Of a stretch of DNA of 64,000 bases, positions 7,941-17,265 are shown piece by piece. A model generated the notes under the pieces. It was not told the origin of the DNA. It worked only from the letters and a program-made list of their open reading frames with translations, and searched no databases. Within the stretch, counting starts at the first letter, position 1. Every line of letters begins with the position of its first letter. A program made the position numbers and the translations under genes. Source of the stretch: JANSWY01 sp965267245 (GTDB lineage: Bacteria; Bacteroidota; Bacteroidia; Cytophagales; Cyclobacteriaceae); NCBI GenBank assembly GCA_965267245.1, contig OZ253939.1, positions 2,852,001 to 2,916,000 on the forward strand, read 5' to 3'.

Positions 7941-10900
7941 TTACTCATATCTCAAAGAATCAATCGGTTTGGAGTACACCATTTTGGCAATAGCCGAACT
8001 TACACTTAAAATTGCTATGATTAACAAAACAAGCAGAGCCAGGAAGAAAGGCACAAGACTAAAAGGTGCCCTGTAGGAAAATTCCATCAACCAGTTTTCC
8101 ATCATGAAATATGCTACAGGAAGGCCAATCAAAGAAGCTATCAACAATACCCTCACAAACTGCCCCAAAACTAATATTGCGATTTGAAGGGAACTAGCTC
8201 CAAGGATTTTGCGCAAACCAATTTCTTTCACCCTCTGATGAAGCATAGCGTATGCCATTCCCAATAACCCCAGACAGGCCAGAATCAAAGCAATACCTCC
8301 AAAAATTGTAAATATTGACAGTGTTCGTTGTTCCTGGTCATAGAGTTTTCCCATTTCTTCATCGAGAAAGTGATATGCAAAAGGATTTTTTGGATATAAT
8401 TCTGCGTAGATCTCTCCAATATGTTCAAGGGCACCTGCAAACTCTTCACCATTAAGTTTCAATACAAAATGACGTACTTCACTTTGCTGCAATTGAATGA
8501 TAAGAGGTTGAATCGTTTCGTGAAGTGACCGATAATGAAAATCTTTAATCACACCCACCACAGTACCTGTTACCTCTCTTTCATTATCTACCCAAACTAT
8601 TTTTTGGTCGATTGGATTCTCAAGGTTTAATGCTTGTACTGCTGCTTCATTAACCATGAAATTTAGACCAGCTGAATCTGCAGAATAACTCTTATCAAAA
8701 ACACGACCATTGGCCAATTCTAAGCTCAGAACATCCTGCAGTCCATATCCCTGAAACATTTCAGAGGCGTTTACCCTGTCTTCAGGAGAATTAGCCACAT
8801 AAATAGGATGCTGATTGAATTGATGACCGGGAATATTTGAGGTTGTACTAATTGATTTCACACTGCTTAATGCATTAAACCTGTCTATGCCCCGCCTCAT
8901 TTTATTAAGATCAATTCCTCCTACTTCAACACTAGTGGGAATTGGCATATAGATAACCGCATCCTTATTAAAACCAAGAGATTTGGTCTTCATAAAACCT
9001 ATTTGATTGACGATGATCAAACTACCCGCTATCAATATTGCAGAAATGGTAAATTGAACAGTAACCAATACACTTCTTACTGCAATACCTTTTGATGAGG
9101 TAGTGAGTTTCCCTTTTAACACCTGGGCTGGCTTATAAGAAGACAATACAAATGCTGGATATGCTCCGGATAAAATTCCAATTCCCAAAATTACCAGAAC
9201 AGAAATCAGAAAAAATCTTGCATTGATCAGGTCGCTCAATTGTAAATTCCTTCCTGATAACTCATTGAACAGACCAAGACCTAAAAAGGAAAGCAGAACC
9301 GCCACAACTCCAGCAATCAGGCAAAATATAACCGACTCAAGGTAAAATTGAATGGAAAGCGTATTTGATACCGCCCCTAAAGTTTTCCTGACCCCAATTT
9401 CCTTTGCTCGCTCCAGTGATTTGGCTGTCGTTAAATTCACGTAATTAATTCCCGCGATGACAAGGAGAAAGATCAGAGTTCCTGTTAATATGTGTACATA
9501 CAAAATATTTCCATTTGTTTCCAGTTCCCATCTAAGATGAGATTTGAGGTGGATATCAGTAATTGGTTGCAACTCAAAATACACTTCTCTGGCCAATAGT
9601 CCATCCACATATTCCTGGGGTAAATCCATTTGTTTAACAAACCATTCCGGGATTCTGCTTTCAAGTAACTCAGCGTCAGCACCAGGTTTTAATTTGATGT
9701 AGTTAAAATGCCCAAAATCATCCCAGGTCATCCAGACATTTTCTGGGTTTATAGTTTTTAGGGTCATGTATGGGATCAAAGCCTGGAAATGAAAATGGTT
9801 GTTTTCTGGTAAAGCCTTTACTACAGTACTCACAATACTCGGCATGTCACTGATCCGTAGTTCTTTTCCTACCGCACTCTCATTACCGAAATACTTTTGT
9901 GCCATTTCATCTGTAATAACGAGTGACCAGGGTTTTGAGAGCGCATCCGGATCTCCTTCAATTACTTCAACACCAAAGACTTCAAAAAATGTAGAATCAG
10001 CGAAAAAGAAACCTTGCTCCTCAAATTTCACGTCACGCACTACATTCTCAACCAAAACCTTTTCTCTGTTGAGACCTGCATCAAACCAGGGGGAAATACT
10101 TACCGCTTGCTCCACTTCCGGCCAATCATATACGAAAGCTTGTGCCATTGGATGAGGGGTTCTGGTTTGTGGATTTTGATTTATCCAATTGATTCTATAA
10201 ATCCTTTCATGATCAGGTGTCTGTTTGTCATATGACATTTCATCAGCAATAAACAGGTATATGAATACGCTACACAAGAATGCCAGTGTTAACCCAAACA
10301 AGTTGATCAATGAGAAGAGCTTGTTTCGTTTCAGATTTCTTGTAAATGTTTTAAAAAAATTGAGCACCATTGCAGTTTTCGTTTTAAGTGAAAATGAATG
10401 GTTCAAACTAACAGCCAAAATTCCAGAATCTGTTTCTTTCCGGCCGGGCAGACGTTCTTCCCGATAAGTCAGTACAGACTTTGAGGTCTTAAATTCTGAA
10501 GGCGTTTGGCCTGTATATCGCTTAAAAGCTGTATTAAATGCAGATTTTGAATTGTATCCTACCATGGTCGCTATGGATTCAATCTTCAGCTGCTGCTGGG
10601 TAGGATCTTTCAACAATTCTTTCGCGGCACGTATCCTGTACTGGGTAATCAGCTCCTGAAAACTGATTTGCTTTGATTCGTTGAGCACCTGTGAAACATG
10701 ATGAGTTGTTGCTCCAAGGGCTTCTGCCAGATTGGCCAAAGATGCATCATCCCTGAGATGAAATTTCTCTTTTTCAAATAGCTCATCCAGTTTACTTAGA
10801 ATTGCAGATTTGATAGCGGGTGAGAGGGTAGATTTCTGGTATTTATTGGCACTTGTGGCGGGAGTTATGAATGAGGATTCCCTGATGATTTGAAAAATTA

Positions 10901-11456
10901 TGAAACCAATTACAATCAGCACCATGATTGCCAGGGTCCAGCTATTTAATGAGGGATAGCTAAAAAAGATCAAACCTAACAATATGTTACATACTATAAA
11001 ATTCCTCAACCATTGTACCCTTCCTCCGGGGTTTAACCACCAGTTGATTCCTTTTGCCGCACCTTCGGCATTTAAGTATTTTATAGTAAGCAGGAAATAC
11101 AGGATACTTATTGTACCACATATTAGTCTTGTCACTATCTCAGAATTGACAACAATTATATTTAAAACGACTAGAGAAACTGTTAATAAGTGCAACCAGC
11201 TAATGCGGTTGTTTTGCCTGAAAAAAGATTTTGCATACAGGTAAAGAACAATTGTCATGAAAGACATCAGAGGTAATGAGAAACTCAGACCAATGGTTTC
11301 ATGAAAAAAGACAACTACTGCGTATATCAGACATTGAATTCCAAGCCACTTAGTTGAGGGGTACTTGTTTACTACAAGGACGATCGCCATCATTAGTGCT
11401 AACACAATAGCAACACCAGTCAATACTTCACGCCATGGGTAGTTGATCAATTCCAC
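7941..11456 (-). CDS. Fusion of membrane AraC-type regulator and FtsX/MacB-type ABC permease
   Basis: One uninterrupted 1171-residue frame. Residues 1-195 hold about six to seven transmembrane helices; residues about 215-325 form a full AraC-type DNA-binding domain (SLANLAEALG, then IESIATMVGYNSKSAFNTAF and TGQTPSEFK). After a 40-residue linker, residue 363 (Met, 10368-10370) opens a complete FtsX-type permease: first TM about 385-405, MacB-like extracytoplasmic domain, a first FtsX core with RAKEIGVRKTLGA, a second extracytoplasmic domain, and a second core with RVKEIGLRKILGA. Free-standing permeases of this family begin just where Met363 lies. No ATPase gene is adjacent. The alternative is two genes with internal initiation at Met363, but I see no ribosome-binding site there. 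Confidence 0.88.
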   Translation of the reverse strand: MELINYPWREVLTGVAIVLALMMAIVLVVNKYPSTKWLGIQCLIYAVVVFFHETIGLSFSLPLMSFMTIVLYLYAKSFFRQNNRISWLHLLTVSLVVLNIIVVNSEIVTRLICGTISILYFLLTIKYLNAEGAAKGINWWLNPGGRVQWLRNFIVCNILLGLIFFSYPSLNSWTLAIMVLIVIGFIIFQIIRESSFITPATSANKYQKSTLSPAIKSAILSKLDELFEKEKFHLRDDASLANLAEALGATTHHVSQVLNESKQISFQELITQYRIRAAKELLKDPTQQQLKIESIATMVGYNSKSAFNTAFKRYTGQTPSEFKTSKSVLTYREERLPGRKETDSGILAVSLNHSFSLKTKTAMVLNFFKTFTRNLKRNKLFSLINLFGLTLAFLCSVFIYLFIADEMSYDKQTPDHERIYRINWINQNPQTRTPHPMAQAFVYDWPEVEQAVSISPWFDAGLNREKVLVENVVRDVKFEEQGFFFADSTFFEVFGVEVIEGDPDALSKPWSLVITDEMAQKYFGNESAVGKELRISDMPSIVSTVVKALPENNHFHFQALIPYMTLKTINPENVWMTWDDFGHFNYIKLKPGADAELLESRIPEWFVKQMDLPQEYVDGLLAREVYFELQPITDIHLKSHLRWELETNGNILYVHILTGTLIFLLVIAGINYVNLTTAKSLERAKEIGVRKTLGAVSNTLSIQFYLESVIFCLIAGVVAVLLSFLGLGLFNELSGRNLQLSDLINARFFLISVLVILGIGILSGAYPAFVLSSYKPAQVLKGKLTTSSKGIAVRSVLVTVQFTISAILIAGSLIIVNQIGFMKTKSLGFNKDAVIYMPIPTSVEVGGIDLNKMRRGIDRFNALSSVKSISTTSNIPGHQFNQHPIYVANSPEDRVNASEMFQGYGLQDVLSLELANGRVFDKSYSADSAGLNFMVNEAAVQALNLENPIDQKIVWVDNEREVTGTVVGVIKDFHYRSLHETIQPLIIQLQQSEVRHFVLKLNGEEFAGALEHIGEIYAELYPKNPFAYHFLDEEMGKLYDQEQRTLSIFTIFGGIALILACLGLLGMAYAMLHQRVKEIGLRKILGASSLQIAILVLGQFVRVLLIASLIGLPVAYFMMENWLMEFSYRAPFSLVPFFLALLVLLIIAILSVSSAIAKMVYSKPIDSLRYE

Positions 11457-11624
11457 AGGATGAAACTAAGGAATTAATGGGATAAAGATGAAAAAACCAT
11501 CAAATTTCAATATCCTAACATGCTTTTTAACTTTATCGAATCAAACTGTTCAGTTCAGACTATCTCAACTAACATTTGCTGTACCTCAATCGTTTTATTC
11601 TTGTAACTCAAGAAACTTAATTAA

Positions 11625-12044
11625 ATGTTCTCATCTTTTGTTCTGATAATCATACTTACTGGCCTTGGAGCAATTCATATTAGCTGGGCATTGGGAAGTG
11701 AATTCTGTTTTAGAAATTCTATCCCAACAAAAGAAACCGGGCAACCAGTGATAAGTCCGGGAAAGATTGATTGCTGGGTTGTGGGAATTGGTTTGATATT
11801 ATTTTCTATGTTCTACTTTAATCGTTTAGGCGTACTTGAAATTCAAAATCCTTTATGGGTTAATCAATACGTTCAGTGGATAATACCATCAATTTTTCTC
11901 CTAAGGGCAATTGGAGATTTCAGGTATATTGGTTTTTTCAAGCAGGTAAGAAAAACTAAATTCGCACAATTGGATACATATTATTATTCTCCATTGTGCG
12001 GATTCATTAGCCTATTGGGGATTCTAAATACCGGAATAATTTAA
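11625..12044 (+). CDS. DUF3995 membrane protein
   Basis: 139 residues with four hydrophobic segments. It matches DUF3995: an early IHISWALG motif, a PISPGK segment and the C-terminal FLLRAIGDFRYIGFF motif followed by YSPLCG. The function of this integral membrane family is unknown. It is the first gene of a tight three-gene plus-strand operon (2-base gap to the glycosyltransferase), divergent from the AraC-permease fusion gene, with a 168-base intergenic region between them. Confidence 0.85.
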   Translation: MFSSFVLIIILTGLGAIHISWALGSEFCFRNSIPTKETGQPVISPGKIDCWVVGIGLILFSMFYFNRLGVLEIQNPLWVNQYVQWIIPSIFLLRAIGDFRYIGFFKQVRKTKFAQLDTYYYSPLCGFISLLGILNTGII

Positions 12045-12046
12045 CT

Positions 12047-12835
12047 GTGCAACCCCAGGAACTAAAAGAGATTTATTGCATCAATTTAAATGACTCTCCT
12101 CACCGGAAAAAGCAGATGGAGGATCTTTTCAAATCGCTCAAAATTGATATTCCGGTATTTCATTTCTCCGCTATCAGAGGCTCATTGGTTACAAATTGGG
12201 ACGTCCCAATGGTTAAGGGACATATTGGATGTCTGCTTTCACACATGCTAATGTGGTCCATCATTGCTGAGAAAAAAGGTAATGATTTCTATTTGGTCTT
12301 AGAAGATGACCTTATGTTGGAAGACGATATCAATCCAATTACGCTAATGGATGACATTCACACAATGACCAAAAGCGTCCCTAGAAGTATTGGATTTATT
12401 CATTGTTCCAGGGATATCAATAAGATGTTCATCAAAAACAAAAGATTATCAAAATACAAGCCCAGGTACAAGACAATTGGTAAAGTGCAGGAGCGGGAAA
12501 TAAAAAAGTGCTCCCCGTTAAACCCATGGTCCACTGAAACTGGTGCCATTTTAATGCGACCAAAAAATGCAAAAAGTCTGTTGAAATATGCAAGATGGGC
12601 ATTGAAATATCACAAAAGATTACCCTTCAACCCTCATGTTGATCTGCTTCTTTCCTATTGGCCATCAATCCACTTTGGGAGTGCTATGGTCAAAATTTTC
12701 CAGCAGAATACCGGAAGCAATTCGGATCTTAAAACGGTAAATTCCGAACCTGATATGAATGAATCTACAATCTACTATGGGAAAGACTTATTTGCTGAAG
12801 CCGTCAATCGTTTAACACCCTGGGTTTTAGATTAA
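12047..12835 (+). CDS. Glycosyltransferase family 25 protein
   Basis: 262 residues starting at GTG, two bases after the DUF3995 stop. It opens with IYCINLNDSPHRKKQM, the donor-site start of GT25 enzymes (LPS and collagen-type galactosyl or glucosyl transferases), has GHIGCLLSHMLMW (about residue 60) and the VLEDDLML acidic motif (about residue 87) that would hold the metal-bound sugar nucleotide. No signal peptide, so a cytoplasmic or membrane-associated enzyme acting on surface glycans. No LPS cluster is adjacent and the acceptor is unknown. Its stop overlaps the next start (TAATG). Confidence 0.85.
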   Translation: MQPQELKEIYCINLNDSPHRKKQMEDLFKSLKIDIPVFHFSAIRGSLVTNWDVPMVKGHIGCLLSHMLMWSIIAEKKGNDFYLVLEDDLMLEDDINPITLMDDIHTMTKSVPRSIGFIHCSRDINKMFIKNKRLSKYKPRYKTIGKVQEREIKKCSPLNPWSTETGAILMRPKNAKSLLKYARWALKYHKRLPFNPHVDLLLSYWPSIHFGSAMVKIFQQNTGSNSDLKTVNSEPDMNESTIYYGKDLFAEAVNRLTPWVLD

Positions 12836-13221
12836 TGCGTGTTCGGTTCAAATATTCTGCTCTGATTTTATTGACAATTGTGCTGGGTCTTGCAGCCAGA
12901 AAGTACAATCATTTTTTCCCTGATTTCATTAACCTCGGACTGGGTGATGCTATGTGGGCAGTGATGATTTTCTGGATAGTGCGTTTCTTTTCTCCGTCAG
13001 TGAACCGAAAATCTTCTTTTCTCATTACAATCCTGATTTGTTTTGCAGTTGAATTCAGTCAGCTCTATCAGGCGAATTGGATCAACGAAATCAGGAATAC
13101 TACACCTGGCAAACTTATTTTAGGGAGGGGGTTTCTTTGGAGTGATTTGGTTGCCTACACGATTGGGGGCATCACTGCAGCAATCATTGATTTTGGGATT
13201 ATGGGAAAGCAAAAAAGGTGA
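12835..13221 (+). CDS. DUF2809 membrane protein
   Basis: 128 residues with about four transmembrane helices. The pattern is typical of DUF2809: an early LGLAARKY, then LGDAMWAVMIFW, AVEFSQLYQ and LGRGFLWSDLVAYTIG. Function unknown; some relatives are annotated as YjgA- or VanZ-like. The ATG overlaps the stop of the upstream glycosyltransferase by one base, so it is translationally coupled in the DUF3995-GT25 operon. Its stop codon lies within the terminator shared with katG. Confidence 0.85.
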   Translation: MRVRFKYSALILLTIVLGLAARKYNHFFPDFINLGLGDAMWAVMIFWIVRFFSPSVNRKSSFLITILICFAVEFSQLYQANWINEIRNTTPGKLILGRGFLWSDLVAYTIGGITAAIIDFGIMGKQKR

Positions 13222-13236
13222 CCAGAGTCACCTTTT
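13213..13236. terminator. Bidirectional terminator between DUF2809 gene and katG
   Basis: AAAAGGTGAC (13213-13222) and GTCACCTTTT (13227-13236) form a perfect 10-bp stem with a CAGA loop. T runs occur on both strands, so it can stop both convergent transcripts. Confidence 0.85.
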
Positions 13237-13262
13237 CATTATCAATGTTGACCTAGTCAAGT

Positions 13263-15461
13263 CTATTTGATATCAAATCTATCCAGGTTCATTACTTTGG
13301 TCCAAGCAGCTACAAAGTCTTTTACGAACTTTTCTTTGCTGTCATCCTGTGCATACACTTCTGCGTAAGCTCTAAGCACAGAATTAGAACCGAACACTAA
13401 GTCCATTCTTGTTGCCGACCACTTAAACTCATCAGTTTTACGATCACGGATCTCATAAAGTCCATTATCTACTGGTTTCCATGAATTGTTCATGTCAGTT
13501 AGATTTACAAAGAAGTCATTAGTAAGTGATCCCACATTATCAGTGAATACACCATGAACCGTCCCGCCATGATTGGTACCCAACACACGCATACCTCCTA
13601 CCAGGCAAGTCATTTCATGTGCGGTCAAACCCATCAATTGTGTTCGATCAAGCATAAGCTCTTCAGGGCTCACCACATAATCTTTCTTTAACCAGTTCCT
13701 ATACCCATCTGCCAGTGGCTCAAGTGGCTCGAATGATTCAGCATCTGTCATCTCATCAGTAGCATCACCTCGCCCTGGAGTGAACGGTACGCTGATATTC
13801 ATTCCGGCGTTTTTCACTGCTTGCTCCACGCCTACATTTCCTGCTAATACGATGGTGTCTGCTACACTGATCCCGAATTCATTGGCAATTGGCTCTAAAA
13901 CTGATAACACTTTTGACAAACGTGCAGGCTCATTTCCTTCCCAGTCTTTCTGAGGAGCCAACCTGATTCTGGCGCCATTGGCACCACCTCTCATGTCTGA
14001 TCCACGGAATGTACGGGCACTGTCCCAGGCAGTAGAAACCATCTCACTGATAGACAATCCGGCACCAGCAATTTTAGTTTTCACGGCATCTACATCATAG
14101 CTGCTTTTTCCGGCTGGAATTGGATCTTGCCAGATGAGGTCTTCTTGCGGAACATCCGGACCAAAGTATCTTGCTTTCGGCCCCATGTCACGGTGTGTAA
14201 GTTTGAACCATGCACGAGCAAAGGCATCAGAAAAACCTTCGAAATCATCTTTGTACTTCAGAGAAATTTCCTTATAAATGGGATCTTCCCTCATCGCCAT
14301 GTCTGCATCGGTCATTATGGGATTTTGTCTGATTGAAGAATCCTCCACATCTACCGGCATATCACTTTCTTCAATGCTTACAGGTTCCCATTGGTTGGCA
14401 CCTGCGGGACTTTTCCTTAACTCCCATTCGTGGTTGAAAAGCATTTCAAAATAACCATTGTCCCACTTGGTAGGCTCTGAGGTCCAGGCTCCTTCTATTC
14501 CACTGGTAACTGTGTATCTTCCTTTTCCGGTTTTGTTTGGGTTAGACCAACCAAATCCCTGCTCTTCAATTGCAGCGCCTTCAGGGTCTGGCCCCAGTTT
14601 ACTGGCATCACCATTTCCATGTGTTTTACCTACTGTGTGTCCACCAGCAGTAAGCGCCACAGTTTCTTCATCATTCATGGCCATTCGCTTAAATGTTTCA
14701 CGAACCTGTGCTCCGGTTTTAACAGGATCCGGATTTCCATTCACTCCTTCCGGGTTTACATAAATTAACCCCATCTGAACAGCGGCCAATGGGTTTTCCA
14801 TAGTTTTCGGATTGTCTACATTTTCGTAGCGTCCGTCACTTGGAGCAAGCCATTCTTTTTCAGCACCCCAATAAGTATCTTTTTCAGGGCCCCATATATC
14901 TTCCCTTCCAAAAGCAAAACCGAAAGTCTTTAACCCCATGCTTTCATAGGCAATATTCCCTGCTAAAATGATCAGGTCTGCCCAGCTTACCTTATTTCCA
15001 TATTTCTGTTTGATCGGCCAAAGAAGACGTCTTGCTTTGTCCAGACTTGTGTTATCAGGCCATGAGTTCAATGGAGCGAATCTTTGATTTCCTGTTCCTC
15101 CACCTCCCCGGCCATCGGCAATTCTGTACGACCCAGCCGCATGCCAAGCCATACGAATGAACAAGCCACCATAATGACCCCAATCAGCTGGCCACCAATC
15201 CTGACTGTCTGTCATTAGCTCATGCAAATCTTTCTTCAGAGCAGCTACATCCAGTTTCTTAAGTTCTTCCTGGTAGTTGAAATCTTCTCCTAAAGGATTA
15301 GTCTTTGTATCGTGCTGATGAAGTATATCCAGGTTTAAGGATTTTGGCCACCAGTCCATTACATTGCTGTGGTTTTCTGTATTAGCTCCATGCATAACAG
15401 GACATTTACTGATATCTCCGTTTGCACTGTGGCTGTGGGCGCTTGTTGTGTTATCTGCCAT
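13263..15461 (-). CDS. katG: Catalase-peroxidase KatG
   Basis: A bifunctional haem catalase-peroxidase that removes hydrogen peroxide. From the chosen start it has 732 residues, the usual length. The distal triad is Arg103, Trp106 and His107 in IRMAWHAAG; the proximal haem ligand lies in TAGGHTVGKTHG; the GLIYVNPEG segment supplies the tyrosine of the Met-Tyr-Trp adduct. A duplicated C-terminal peroxidase-like half follows, as in all KatG. I chose the ATG at 15461 (MADNTTS) over an in-frame ATG ten codons upstream, since KatG N-termini are short and polar. Monocistronic; no OxyR or Fur gene adjoins it. Confidence 0.97.
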   Translation of the reverse strand: MADNTTSAHSHSANGDISKCPVMHGANTENHSNVMDWWPKSLNLDILHQHDTKTNPLGEDFNYQEELKKLDVAALKKDLHELMTDSQDWWPADWGHYGGLFIRMAWHAAGSYRIADGRGGGGTGNQRFAPLNSWPDNTSLDKARRLLWPIKQKYGNKVSWADLIILAGNIAYESMGLKTFGFAFGREDIWGPEKDTYWGAEKEWLAPSDGRYENVDNPKTMENPLAAVQMGLIYVNPEGVNGNPDPVKTGAQVRETFKRMAMNDEETVALTAGGHTVGKTHGNGDASKLGPDPEGAAIEEQGFGWSNPNKTGKGRYTVTSGIEGAWTSEPTKWDNGYFEMLFNHEWELRKSPAGANQWEPVSIEESDMPVDVEDSSIRQNPIMTDADMAMREDPIYKEISLKYKDDFEGFSDAFARAWFKLTHRDMGPKARYFGPDVPQEDLIWQDPIPAGKSSYDVDAVKTKIAGAGLSISEMVSTAWDSARTFRGSDMRGGANGARIRLAPQKDWEGNEPARLSKVLSVLEPIANEFGISVADTIVLAGNVGVEQAVKNAGMNISVPFTPGRGDATDEMTDAESFEPLEPLADGYRNWLKKDYVVSPEELMLDRTQLMGLTAHEMTCLVGGMRVLGTNHGGTVHGVFTDNVGSLTNDFFVNLTDMNNSWKPVDNGLYEIRDRKTDEFKWSATRMDLVFGSNSVLRAYAEVYAQDDSKEKFVKDFVAAWTKVMNLDRFDIK

Positions 15462-15785
15462 TTTGTTAAAATTTTTTAAGGTTCTAAACAAAGTAAGGAT
15501 AATATTTATTTATAATTATTATTAACTGATAAGAAAAACTTATGAGGTAAGTTCGGGTCAGAAGTGGATATAATTTAAGGAATAATGGCTGTTTTAAAAA
15601 GGCACAACCGACTGATATTTGTCAATTACGTGGTAAACCTTTTCAAATATGAATTGTAGTTATAAAACCAATTTCACTGACTTGTTCAAAACGGTTTATA
15701 ACTCTCCCATATCAGGGGTGATCATACGATTGGCTGCTTGATATTTTGCTGAAAAGTTTAAAAATTAGACAATCAAATACGATTT

Positions 15786-16358
15786 ATGAAGGTTCAATTC
15801 ACTCTATGGACAGTATTTATGATTCTTTTGACCTCTTGTGCTGTCCAAAAAAACACATCTTCCATTCTGGAGTCTTCCCCAGTGCTAAATGTAATAGATT
15901 CAGTAAGTGTAAATGTGAAGTGTAAAAACCTCAGTGAGGAAATGACAAATAGTGATGAATTAGCCATTTTAATATATTCCGCAAACTCCTCCGCACCACT
16001 TGATTCTGCGATACTGAAAAGGAAATTCAATATTACCAGAGACTCAATGAACTACCAAACAGAATGGGTTGTCCCTCACAAATTGCTTACTCAAGATATT
16101 TTGATATTCCTGATTGAAATTGATGAAGGTTCCAGCCTGGAACAATTTGATGCTATTCTGAGAATCCATGCCCACTCGATAATCAAAGCCAGAGAGCAAC
16201 GAAATGCTGAGGCATTGGAAAAATTTTTAGGAAAGGAAGATTTATTGGGATATCTCAAGCTGGACAACATAAATCTGGATACTCCTGTGAAATTCTTCAT
16301 AACCGGAAGCAAGTTGTTTGACCGGTATGAGTATGAAATTATGATGGAAAAGAAGTGA
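15786..16358 (+). CDS. Hypothetical lipoprotein
   Basis: 190 residues beginning with a lipoprotein signal (TSCA, Cys18). The mature part alternates beta-strand and charged helical segments, with no motif I recognise. It is followed 41 bases later by another predicted secreted protein on the same strand, so the two may be co-transcribed. Upstream lies a gene-free AT-rich stretch of about 320 bases from katG. Function unknown. Confidence 0.6.
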   Translation: MKVQFTLWTVFMILLTSCAVQKNTSSILESSPVLNVIDSVSVNVKCKNLSEEMTNSDELAILIYSANSSAPLDSAILKRKFNITRDSMNYQTEWVVPHKLLTQDILIFLIEIDEGSSLEQFDAILRIHAHSIIKAREQRNAEALEKFLGKEDLLGYLKLDNINLDTPVKFFITGSKLFDRYEYEIMMEKK

Positions 16359-16399
16359 TTCAATTTAGACTTCTATTGAAATATTCCCGAAATTAGATT

Positions 16400-17233
16400 G
16401 TGGCCTTTTTTGAAAGAATCTTTACAATACTAATATTCCTGCTATGTAGCTTACCAGTCTCTTCTCAATTTCAGGTCTTATTTGCCAGAGAAGTTTTAGT
16501 GAATGACCAGCCAGTATTTCAAAAAGACAGCCTTTCAAAGACGGATACAATAACCCTTCAAAAAGATGGATTCCTTTCGATGATCCATCCTAATGGTCAA
16601 ACTTTTGAGTTCAAAGGCGAACAGCAAATCAATTTAGACACAATAAACTTATTTCTTCCAAGTTACCGTATCGCAATTCCCAGTATAGATGAAATTTATT
16701 TTGGAGTAAAGGAGGGTAACTTCCTTAATCGAGGTGGTATGCCTATTACAGGGTGGCCACCAATTGAATTCCTAACAATTGATGATGATATAAATAATGG
16801 GCAAATTCAAAGGGACTCTAGATGGTGCTTTCGCTGGAAATTATATGACAACTTCAATATTGAGGATACAATCTTCGTAACAATCAAAAATCTATATGAT
16901 GACATCATTTTGAGAGATTCCGGGAGTTTTAATCATTATGAATTGGATTTTTCCTACTTCAATTACATAGGAGACCACATTTTGGTTGAGTTTTATCCTG
17001 AGAAAGCTGATAATAAAAGGTCTTTCTTTTTTACACTCACAGAGGAGAATTACCAACAACCACTCAATACATGCGAACCCTCATCTGCAACAGCTTCCGT
17101 TCTAATAGCAAGCATCCTGGAACAAAGAAATCATTGGGATATTGCTGAGATATACTTTCAAAAAGCCACCAACTTATCAGATGAAAAAGTCTTCAGAGAC
17201 ATTTATGAGTCTTTTCTGAAGCGAAAAAAATAG
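16400..17233 (+). CDS. Hypothetical secreted protein
   Basis: 277 residues from a GTG start; the signal peptide runs to about residue 22 (ending VSSQ). The mature part has beta-rich segments (QKDGFLSMIHPNGQ near residue 55) and a C-terminal helical piece (about 228-275) with an LEQRNHWDIAEIYFQKA segment resembling a single tetratricopeptide repeat. A WPP segment near residue 117 may mark a second domain. I do not recognise the family. It ends convergent with the TonB receptor gene. Confidence 0.6.
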   Translation: MAFFERIFTILIFLLCSLPVSSQFQVLFAREVLVNDQPVFQKDSLSKTDTITLQKDGFLSMIHPNGQTFEFKGEQQINLDTINLFLPSYRIAIPSIDEIYFGVKEGNFLNRGGMPITGWPPIEFLTIDDDINNGQIQRDSRWCFRWKLYDNFNIEDTIFVTIKNLYDDIILRDSGSFNHYELDFSYFNYIGDHILVEFYPEKADNKRSFFFTLTEENYQQPLNTCEPSSATASVLIASILEQRNHWDIAEIYFQKATNLSDEKVFRDIYESFLKRKK

Positions 17234-17265
17234 GGCATGATTTCCACACCCCAAAAAACCTTAAT

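Noticed and set aside
15462..15491. Ten-residue N-terminal extension of KatG
   Set aside because: In frame but not conserved in the family; the ATG at 15461 gives the usual short polar N-terminus.
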